In this document: piece by piece, positions 42,150 to 47,793 of the stretch
Layout of the letters: each line of letters starts with the position of its first letter
Position numbering within the stretch: the first letter of the stretch is position 1
NCBI GenBank assembly: GCA_025359425.1
Contig: JANYGC010000094.1
Location: forward strand, 1 to 47,793
DNA from: Sphingomonadaceae bacterium
Lineage (GTDB): Bacteria > Pseudomonadota > Alphaproteobacteria > Sphingomonadales > Sphingomonadaceae
Reading direction: 5' to 3'
DNA: 47,793 nt
The notes under the pieces: generated by a model
The model's input: only the letters and a program-made list of their open reading frames with translations
What the model was told of the DNA's origin: nothing
Database searches by the model: none
Position numbers and translations under genes: made by a program

Positions 42150-44270
42150 ATGTACCGCACCGCCGCACTTGCTATGTCCGCGCTGGCCCTGGCCACGCCC
42201 GCCATGGCCTATCAGGCCGAGATTCGCCGCGACGATTGGGGCATCGCCCACATCAAGGGCCACACTGACGCCGATGCGGTTTACGGGATGATCTATGCCC
42301 AGGCCGAGGATGACTTCAACCGGATCGAGATGAATTACCTGACGAGCCTTGGCCGCCGCGCCGAGGCCGATGGCGAAGGCGCGATCTGGGCGGACTTGCG
42401 CCAGCGGCTGTGGGTCGATCCGGCCGATCTCAAAGTGCAATATGCCAAGAGCCCGCCGTGGCTGCGCGCGCTGATGCAGGGCTGGGCCGCGGGGCTCAAC
42501 CAGTACCTCGCCGATCACCCGCAAGTGCACCCCAGAGTCATCGCGAAGTTCGAACCGTGGATGGCGCTGAGCTTTTCCGAAGGCAGCATTGGCGGCGATA
42601 TCGAGGCGGTGCCGCTGTCGCAGCTCGAGGCGTTTTACACGGGCAAGCAAGTCGCCTTGACCGCCAACGAACGTGGGCTTGAATTCAAGGAACCGCTCGG
42701 TTCGAACGGCTTCGCCATCGGGCCTTCGCACAGTGCGAGCGGCCACCCGCTGCTGCTGATCAACCCGCACACCAGCTTCTTCTTTCGCTCCGAATTGCAG
42801 GTCGAAAGCGATGCGGGTCTGCACGCTTATGGCGCGGTCACCTGGGGGCAGTTCTTCGTCTATCAGGGCTTCAACGAGGCGGCGGGGTGGATGCACACAT
42901 CAAGCACAGTCGACAATATCGATGAATTTGCCGAGAATATTGTCAAAGGCGGCAAAAGCTATCGCTACGGCAAGGCACTGCGCCCGGTCACGCAAAAGCA
43001 GATCGCGCTATCCTATCGCAAGCCCGACGGCACGATGGGCAGCCGGACCTTCACCGCTTATGCCAGCCATCACGGGCCGATCACCCGGGCCGAGGGGGGC
43101 AAATGGATTGCGACCGCGCTGATGAACCGGCCAGTCGCCGCGCTCCAGCAGAGTTTCCTGCGCACCAAAGTCCATTCGGTGGCCGAATTCCGCAAGGTCG
43201 CCGCGCTCACCGCAAACAGTTCGAACAACACCCTGTTCGCCGACAATCGCGGCGAATTCGCTTTCTTCGCCCCGCAGTTCATGCCGATCCGCTCGGCCAA
43301 GTTCGATTACACCAAACCGGTCGACGGCAGCAATCCGGCAACCGATTGGCACGGCTTCCATACCATCGCCAGCCTGCCGCAGGTGGTCAATCCGGCCAAT
43401 GGCTGGGTGTTCAACGTCAACGACGGGCCGTGGTGGGCGGCAGGCAAGGACAGCCCGAAGCAGGCCGCCTATCCGCGCTATCTCGACAGCGACGGCATCC
43501 AGCCGCGCACCCCGCACGCGATCAGGGTGCTCTCGGCGCGGCCGACCTTCACGCTCGATCAGCTGGTCGAGGCGGCTTACGATCCGTGGTTGCCGAGTTT
43601 TGCCGAAATGATCCCCGGACTGGTCGCGGCGCAAGCCCGCAATCCCGATCCGGCGCGCGCCGAGGCCGTCGCACTGCTCGGCAAATGGGACAACCGGTGG
43701 AGCCTGACCTCGACCGAGACCAGCCTCGCGGTGTTCTGGGGCGAAGCCCTGTGGGAGCGCGGCAAGGATCCCGCCGCCGCGCTTGGCATCGGGCTGGGCG
43801 AATGGATGGGCAGCAAGGCCAGCGACGCCGACAAGTTCGCCGCGCTCGATTCTGCGATGGCCCGGCTCAAGGCCGATTTCGGTTCGTGGCAAGTGCCATG
43901 GGGTGAGATCAACCGCTACCAGCGCAACGACGGCGCGATCGTCCAGGCCTTCGACGATGCCAAGCCGAGCGTGCCGGTGCCGTTCGCCTCGGCGCAGTGG
44001 GGCTCGCTCGCCAGCTTCGGGGCCAAGCGTTATCCGGGGACCAAGCGGTATTACGGCACTTACGGCAACAGCTTCGTCGCCGCGGTGGAATTCGGCCCGA
44101 GAGTCCGCGCCCGCGCAGTCACCGCCGGCGGGGAAAGTGGTGATCCCAAATCACCGCACTTCGGCGATCAGGTCGGGCGCTACGCCGCAGGCAATTTGCG
44201 CTCGGTGTACTTCTGGCCCGAAGATCAGGCGGGGCATATAGTTTCGAGCAAGGTGGTGAAAGGTCGCTAG
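42150..44270 (+). CDS. Penicillin-acylase-family Ntn hydrolase (possible AHL acylase)
   Basis: This 706-residue periplasmic protein has a signal peptide (MYRTAALAMSALALATPAMA). Family members self-cleave into alpha and beta chains before a serine; here the likely nucleophile is Ser185 in PLGSNGFAIGPSHSASGHPL. The oxyanion/substrate region NPHTSFFF follows near residue 205, and SSNNTLFADNRGEFAFF carries the conserved Asn used in catalysis. Relatives include aculeacin-type acylases and the PvdQ/QuiP acyl-homoserine-lactone acylases. Hydrolysis of acyl-amides is expected, but the substrate cannot be fixed. ATG 42150 was chosen because it begins the signal peptide; the frame is open further upstream inside rsmB. 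Confidence 0.9.
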   Translation: MYRTAALAMSALALATPAMAYQAEIRRDDWGIAHIKGHTDADAVYGMIYAQAEDDFNRIEMNYLTSLGRRAEADGEGAIWADLRQRLWVDPADLKVQYAKSPPWLRALMQGWAAGLNQYLADHPQVHPRVIAKFEPWMALSFSEGSIGGDIEAVPLSQLEAFYTGKQVALTANERGLEFKEPLGSNGFAIGPSHSASGHPLLLINPHTSFFFRSELQVESDAGLHAYGAVTWGQFFVYQGFNEAAGWMHTSSTVDNIDEFAENIVKGGKSYRYGKALRPVTQKQIALSYRKPDGTMGSRTFTAYASHHGPITRAEGGKWIATALMNRPVAALQQSFLRTKVHSVAEFRKVAALTANSSNNTLFADNRGEFAFFAPQFMPIRSAKFDYTKPVDGSNPATDWHGFHTIASLPQVVNPANGWVFNVNDGPWWAAGKDSPKQAAYPRYLDSDGIQPRTPHAIRVLSARPTFTLDQLVEAAYDPWLPSFAEMIPGLVAAQARNPDPARAEAVALLGKWDNRWSLTSTETSLAVFWGEALWERGKDPAAALGIGLGEWMGSKASDADKFAALDSAMARLKADFGSWQVPWGEINRYQRNDGAIVQAFDDAKPSVPVPFASAQWGSLASFGAKRYPGTKRYYGTYGNSFVAAVEFGPRVRARAVTAGGESGDPKSPHFGDQVGRYAAGNLRSVYFWPEDQAGHIVSSKVVKGR

Positions 44271-44311
44271 GGTGCAAAGCTTGATTATATCGTCATTCGA
44301 GGAGAGTCTGC

Positions 44312-44605
44312 GTGCCACCCTATCGCTATTTGCCCTCAACCCTTGGACAGATTGTGGACCGCCTTGGCGCGATGGCTCTTTGTTTTCCTGAGCACCAGCT
44401 ACCTCTTTCCGATCTCGAAATGACTGATGAGTTCGAAGAGCTCAGGGAGAGCCTTGGCATTGTCAGATCGAAGCTCGGCGAAGAGAGATACGCATCACTG
44501 ATCGCGATGTCGCGTCAGTCTGAGCAGAGCTATCTGGAGAACGATGAGTTAGGCGGGGGCCGCACGCTGAGGGAGATGCAAGCGCTCATAAGAAAACGGA
44601 GATAG
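44312..44605 (+). CDS. Small orphan protein of unknown function
   Basis: This is a 97-residue ORF with GTG start 44312 and an SD (GAGGAGAG) ten bases upstream. It has no signal or membrane segment. It is acidic in the middle (LEMTDEFEELRESLGIV), probably helical, and ends with a basic RKRR. I do not recognise it. Codon and base use are more A/T-rich than the adjacent genes, suggesting an acquired or fast-evolving gene. A nested palindromic repeat starts 18 bases after its stop. It could be a small immunity- or antitoxin-like protein, but nothing specific supports that. Confidence 0.5.
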   Translation: MPPYRYLPSTLGQIVDRLGAMALCFPEHQLPLSDLEMTDEFEELRESLGIVRSKLGEERYASLIAMSRQSEQSYLENDELGGGRTLREMQALIRKRR

Positions 44606-44622
44606 AGTGCCGTAGATGAGAT

Positions 44623-44734
44623 CCGTTCGTCCCGAGCGAAGTCGAGGGACCCGTCGAGCGAAGCCGAGACGGCTTGGCAGGGAGGTTCTCGGCTTCGCTC
44701 GAACCAACCCCTCGACTTCGCTCGGGGCGAACGG
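44623..44734. repeat. Nested double inverted repeat (second palindromic family)
   Basis: The outer arms are at 44623-44647 and 44710-44734 (25 bases, one mismatch). The inner arms are at 44654-44669 and 44687-44702 (16 bases, perfect). The arms share the word CGAGCGAAG(T/C)CGAG, so the element looks like two related palindromes, one inside the other. It fills the gap between the small orphan gene and the convergent msrA stop. The sequence differs from the family at 1-72 and 23189-23315. It may act as a bidirectional transcription stop, but no T-runs flank it. Confidence 0.8.
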
Positions 44735-44751
44735 GTTTGGTTGGATTCGAC

Positions 44752-45282
44752 CTACCCCCGCAACTTCTCCGCAAAACCCTTCTGCAATTTAGCCAGCTTG
44801 GGCGGAATCACTGCGAGGCAGTAGGGATTGCGCTGGCCTTCGCCTTGCCAGTATTCCTGGTGATAGTCCTCGGCCGGGTACCACGTGGCCGGCCCCTCGA
44901 TCGTAGTCACTGCCTTTTGCCCCGGATGCGCCTCGTTCCAGCGCGCGATCGCGGCTTCGCCCTCGGCGCGCTGCGCATCGTCAAGCGGGAACAGCGCTGT
45001 GCGGTACTGGGTGCCGACATCGCCGCCCTGGCGGTTGAGCTGGGTCGGATCGTGCGTGGCAAAGTGGACGTCGAGCAAGTCGGCGAAACTGATCACCGCC
45101 GGGTCGAAAGTCACGGCGATCGCCTCGGCATGGCCGGTCTGGCCGCTGCATACTTCCTTGTAAGTCGGGTTGGGACCTCGCCCGCCGATATAGCCGCTCT
45201 CGACCGCGCTCACCCCGTCAAGGCCGCGAAACACCGCCTCGGTGCACCAAAAACATCCGCCCGCCAAAATTGCCTGCGTCAT
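44752..45282 (-). CDS. msrA: Peptide-methionine (S)-S-oxide reductase MsrA
   Basis: This 176-residue enzyme repairs methionine-S-sulfoxide in proteins. The active-site motif is GGCFWCTE, with catalytic Cys10 and a second cysteine at 13; further signatures are GYIGG, YKEVCSGQTGHAEAI and YHQEYW. No signal peptide is visible, so it is cytoplasmic, using thioredoxin. I chose ATG 45282 because GGAGAA precedes it by six bases; an ATG 12 bases upstream is in frame but lacks an SD. It is divergent from the exported methyltransferase-like gene. Confidence 0.94.
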   Translation of the reverse strand: MTQAILAGGCFWCTEAVFRGLDGVSAVESGYIGGRGPNPTYKEVCSGQTGHAEAIAVTFDPAVISFADLLDVHFATHDPTQLNRQGGDVGTQYRTALFPLDDAQRAEGEAAIARWNEAHPGQKAVTTIEGPATWYPAEDYHQEYWQGEGQRNPYCLAVIPPKLAKLQKGFAEKLRG

Positions 45283-45389
45283 TGCGTTCTCCATACCGTT
45301 GCTGGGTAGATAGGGTGCGTTGAGCCGCTTGTCATTGCCCGGGGCGCGGTTAGAAGTGCCAGGCAATTGCAACCAGGAGGATTTTGCGC

Positions 45390-46247
45390 ATGCGGCGGAC
45401 CATTTTGGCTTTATCGGCATTGGCCATGACTGTGCCCCTGGCATTGGCGGTGCCGGTGCTGGCCCCGCTGGCGGCCAAGGACAGGATCACTGATGCGCAG
45501 GCGCTGGCGGTGGTGCTGGCCGATACCCGCCGCGATCCTGACCGCGCGCGCGATCGTGATCGCCACCCGGCGGCGACGCTGGCCTTTTTCCGGATCAAGC
45601 CTGGCATGACCGTGGTCGATTATGATCCCAGCGGCGGCTGGTACACCCGCGTGCTGGTGCCCTATCTGGGCGAAAAGGGGCGCTACATCGGGCTCAATCC
45701 CGATGTGCGCGGGGCCAGCGCCGGAATGCAGAGAAGCCAGGGCGGACTCCATGATGCTTTTCCGGCGCTGATCGCCGGCTGGTCGATCGCACCCGGTGCG
45801 CCGATCGAAGCGTGGAACAGCGATGGCCTGCCAGCCAGCCTCAATGGCAAGGCCGACCGCGTGCTGATCATGCGCTACGTCCACAACCTGTGGCAGGCCG
45901 ATCTGCTGCGCCGCGAACTGGCGACAATCCGCGCGCTGCTCAAGGATGACGGCCTGCTGGGGATCGAACAGCACCGCGCCAAGGGCAAATCGCCCGTCAG
46001 CTACACCGACGGCAGCATGGGCTATATGCGCGAAGCCGATGTGATCGCCTTGATCGAGGCTTGCGGGTTCGAACTGGTCGGCAAATCCGAAATCAACGCC
46101 AACCGCAGAGACCCGGCCAATCACGCTCGCGGGGTGTGGATGCTGCCGCCCAACTTGTCGGGTGTGACCGATCCGGCCGAAAAAGCCCGGCTGATCGAAA
46201 TTGGCGAGAGCGACCGGATGACGCTGTTGTTCAAGAAGCGACGTTGA
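45390..46247 (+). CDS. Exported class I methyltransferase-like protein (COG4798 type)
   Basis: This is a 285-residue protein with a hydrophobic N-terminus (MRRTILALSALAMTVPLALAV) that looks like a signal peptide or anchor. The rest has a SAM-methyltransferase shape: motif I is modified to VVDYDPSGGWYTRVLVPYLG (about residues 74-93), followed by GRYIGLNPD, then RVLIMRYVHNLW (motif IV region), LLGIEQHRAKG and a terminal RMTLLFKK strand. It matches what I remember of predicted methyltransferases that carry signal peptides. SAM is not known in the periplasm, so the real activity is open. ATG 45390 has a strong AGGAGG; a TTG at 45384 is in frame. The next gene starts 12 bases after its stop. Confidence 0.75.
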   Translation: MRRTILALSALAMTVPLALAVPVLAPLAAKDRITDAQALAVVLADTRRDPDRARDRDRHPAATLAFFRIKPGMTVVDYDPSGGWYTRVLVPYLGEKGRYIGLNPDVRGASAGMQRSQGGLHDAFPALIAGWSIAPGAPIEAWNSDGLPASLNGKADRVLIMRYVHNLWQADLLRRELATIRALLKDDGLLGIEQHRAKGKSPVSYTDGSMGYMREADVIALIEACGFELVGKSEINANRRDPANHARGVWMLPPNLSGVTDPAEKARLIEIGESDRMTLLFKKRR

Positions 46248-46259
46248 TACAGCCAGGAG

Positions 46260-47114
46260 ATGACCACCTCGCTGACTGTCGCCGCACTGCAACTTCCGCT
46301 GGGCTCGCCCGACCCGAAGGACAACATCGCCGCGGTTTCCGCGCTGGTCGAGGAGGCGGCCGCCAAAGGCGCGCAAGTGGTGCTGCCGCCCGAGCTGTTT
46401 TCCGGCCCGTACTTCTGCAAGGAGCAGGACGAGGCGCTGTTCCTGCTGGCCCGGCCGACCAGCGAGCACCCGTCGGTCAAGGCGATGCAGGCGCTCGCCG
46501 CCAGCCTCAGGATCGCCATCCCGACCAGCTTCTTCGAGCGCGACGGGCCGCACCATTACAACACCATGGCGATGATCGGCCCCGACGGCGGCATCATGGG
46601 CACCTACCGCAAGAGCCATATCCCCGATGGGCCGGGTTATGAGGAAAAGTACTACTTCCGCCCCGGCAACGACGGGTTCAAAGTCTGGGACCTGTTTGGG
46701 CACAAACTGGGCGTGGGGATCTGCTGGGACCAGTGGTACCCCGAATGCGCGCGGGTGATGGCGCTGATGGGGGCCGAAGTGCTGCTTTATCCGACCGCGA
46801 TCGGCTCCGAGCCGTACGATGACACGCTCGATACCAGCCGGATGTGGCGGCGCGCGATGCAGGGCCATGCGGTCTCGAACTGCATGCCGGTGGTCGCGGC
46901 CAACCGGATCGGGGTGGAGGACGGGCAGCGGTTCTACGGCCACTCGTTCATCACCGACGAATGGGGCGACCTCGTCGCGGAGTTTGGCGGCGCGGACAGC
47001 GGCGTGCTGGTTGCCCGGCTCGATCTGGTGCGCGCAGCCAGGCACCGCGCGGGTATGGGCTTCTTCCGCGATCGCCGCCCGCAGCTCTACGGGCGGATCG
47101 CGCAGGATATTTAG
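46260..47114 (+). CDS. aguB: N-carbamoylputrescine amidase (nitrilase superfamily)
   Basis: This 284-residue carbon-nitrogen hydrolase converts N-carbamoylputrescine to putrescine in the agmatine route of polyamine synthesis. The catalytic triad is Glu45 (LPPELF), Lys118 (YRKSHIP) and Cys155 (GICWDQWYPE). The IPDGPGYEEKYYFRPGNDGF block (121-140) and MWRRAMQGHA fit the AguB subfamily. The only SD-like AGGAG abuts the ATG at 46260 directly, so initiation spacing is odd; the N-terminus is otherwise canonical. Agmatine deiminase (aguA) is not in the window. folK starts two bases after its stop. Confidence 0.92.
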   Translation: MTTSLTVAALQLPLGSPDPKDNIAAVSALVEEAAAKGAQVVLPPELFSGPYFCKEQDEALFLLARPTSEHPSVKAMQALAASLRIAIPTSFFERDGPHHYNTMAMIGPDGGIMGTYRKSHIPDGPGYEEKYYFRPGNDGFKVWDLFGHKLGVGICWDQWYPECARVMALMGAEVLLYPTAIGSEPYDDTLDTSRMWRRAMQGHAVSNCMPVVAANRIGVEDGQRFYGHSFITDEWGDLVAEFGGADSGVLVARLDLVRAARHRAGMGFFRDRRPQLYGRIAQDI

Positions 47115-47115
47115 G

Positions 47116-47610
47116 GTGTCCTTGCGCTATCTGATCGCGCTCGGATCGAACCAGCGGCACCACCGGCTTGGCTCGCCCGAACGGGTGCTCGCCGCTGCCA
47201 TGCTCGAGCTGGACCGCGAGGGCGTCAAGCTGGTGGCCAGCGCCCCGGTCATGCGCAGCGCGCCGCTGGGTCCCTCGCGCCGCCGCTATGCCAACAGCGC
47301 GGCGCTGGTCAAAAGCAAGCTCGATCCCCCCGCGCTGCTCGTCCGGCTCAAGAGCATCGAGGCGCAGTTCGGCCGCCGCCGCGGCGGGCAGCGCTGGGCC
47401 GCGCGGGTGCTCGATCTCGACATCGTGCTGTGGAGCGGCGGGGCCTGGTGCTCGCCCGGGCTGATCGTGCCGCACCCGCTGTTTCGCGCGCGCAGCTTCG
47501 TACTCACGCCCGCAATCGCCATCGCCGGCACTTGGAGAGATCCCGTAACCGGTCTTTCGCTGCGCCACCTGCAAGCTCGCTTGACCCGCCCGCGCCCCGC
47601 CCCTAGGTGA
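47116..47610 (+). CDS. folK: 2-Amino-4-hydroxy-6-hydroxymethyldihydropteridine pyrophosphokinase
   Basis: This 164-residue HPPK makes the pyrophosphorylated pterin used by dihydropteroate synthase in folate synthesis. It shows the opening YLIALGSN, the GPSRRRYANSAALV segment (about 54-67), the ATP-site EAQFGRRRGGQRWAARVLDLDIVL region (about 84-107, with the Mg-binding DLDI) and the LIVPHPLFRARSFVLTP signature (about 116-132). GTG 47116 begins two bases after the aguB stop and gives the normal length. A tRNA gene follows 11 bases after its stop. Confidence 0.93.
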   Translation: MSLRYLIALGSNQRHHRLGSPERVLAAAMLELDREGVKLVASAPVMRSAPLGPSRRRYANSAALVKSKLDPPALLVRLKSIEAQFGRRRGGQRWAARVLDLDIVLWSGGAWCSPGLIVPHPLFRARSFVLTPAIAIAGTWRDPVTGLSLRHLQARLTRPRPAPR

Positions 47611-47621
47611 GCGGCGCGTGA

Positions 47622-47697
47622 GGGCCCTTAGCTCAGTCGGTAGAGCAACTGACTTTTAATCAGTAGGTCGCTGGTTCGAACCCAGCAGGGCTCACCA
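47622..47697 (+). tRNA. tRNA-Lys (anticodon TTT)
   Basis: This is a 76-base tRNA with an acceptor stem GGGCCCT pairing with AGGGCTC (one G-U pair), a D arm starting TAGCTCAGTCGGTAGAGC, anticodon stem ACTGA/TCAGT with loop CTTTTAA (anticodon TTT, reading AAA/AAG lysine codons), and a T arm with GGTTCGAACCC. Discriminator A and an encoded CCA complete it. No mismatches suggest a pseudo-tRNA. Confidence 0.96.
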
Positions 47698-47718
47698 TTT
47701 GTTGTTTGCCATGCCGAG

Positions 47719-47757
47719 GGCCTTAAGGCCTGACGAATGCCCGCCGATAACCGGCGG
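47719..47757. repeat. Two short palindromes after the tRNA
   Basis: GGCCTTAAGGCC (47719-47730) is a perfect palindrome, and CCGCCG-ATAAC-CGGCGG (47741-47757) is a perfect six-base stem with a five-base loop. They lie 22-60 bases beyond the tRNA end. The second could end tRNA transcription, but no T-run follows. The remaining 36 bases to the window edge show no gene. Confidence 0.4.
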
Positions 47758-47793
47758 CCTGCGCTTCGGCTTCGCTACAAAATAATTCTTCGG

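Noticed and set aside
45363..45372. A further TTGCAAC word before the methyltransferase-like gene (and another near 21652) as part of the hppD regulon
   Set aside because: Only single half-sites without the palindromic partner are present; seven-base words like this are expected a few times by chance in a window of this size.
1..47793. CRISPR array, insertion sequence or prophage
   Set aside because: No regularly spaced direct repeats, no transposase or integrase motif and no phage structural genes were seen on either strand.

Overview
The window reads as chromosomal DNA from a GC-rich alphaproteobacterium, most likely of the order Sphingomonadales (Sphingomonadaceae or Erythrobacteraceae). 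Supporting signs are many TonB-dependent receptors, a Caulobacter/sphingomonad-type maltodextrin locus that includes a flavin-dependent halogenase, the DUF1674 (SDH assembly factor 4) gene beside rsmB, and short dispersed palindromic repeats. Genes are tightly packed, with many 1-4 base stop/start overlaps, and no stretch above 300 bases lacks a gene. I see no transposase, phage module or CRISPR array.

Layout. (1) 102-4616: five co-directional genes (DUF2334 deacetylase-like protein, two GT4 glycosyltransferases, a polytopic membrane protein, a DUF2141 exported protein) that look like one operon for an unidentified glycan or glycolipid. (2) 4676-8325: hppD of tyrosine catabolism, a one-base-overlapping VOC protein, and a TonB-dependent receptor. 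(3) 8334-21115: a complete alpha-glucan utilisation locus: MFS sugar transporter and LacI repressor on the minus strand, then TonB receptor, tryptophan-halogenase-like flavoprotein, secreted alpha-amylase, GH13 alpha-glucosidase and GH97 glucosidase on the plus strand. Two similar LacI-type palindromes lie before the transporter and before the receptor. The likely flow is outer-membrane uptake of maltodextrins, periplasmic hydrolysis, inner-membrane transport and cytoplasmic hydrolysis to glucose. (4) 21119-26945: Lrp/AsnC regulator, a small DUF6356-like protein, a YeiH/UPF0324 transporter, a PQQ- and haem-c-dependent alcohol dehydrogenase, a divergent Tat-type dienelactone-hydrolase-like lipoprotein and an uncharacterised protein. 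(5) 27078-35371: an envelope-maintenance block with QmcA-like SPFH protein plus NfeD, PBP1A, a DegP-type protease, HflC-HflK and the Mrp Fe-S carrier ATPase. (6) 35390-40073: an orphan molybdenum-hydroxylase large subunit, ferrochelatase and a cytochrome P450. (7) 40130-47697: a small exported protein, SdhAF4/DUF1674, RsmB, an Ntn-hydrolase acylase, a small orphan ORF, MsrA, an exported methyltransferase-like protein, N-carbamoylputrescine amidase, FolK and tRNA-Lys(TTT).

The points most worth a second look are the halogenase inside the glucan operon with its matched operators and intercistronic stem-loop, the Asp-x-Asp signature suggesting a lanthanide-using PQQ dehydrogenase, the unassigned five-gene glycan operon, the hppD-VOC-receptor unit with shared GCAAC half-sites, and two palindromic repeat families. 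All functions are read from sequence motifs and remembered family knowledge; no database search was run.
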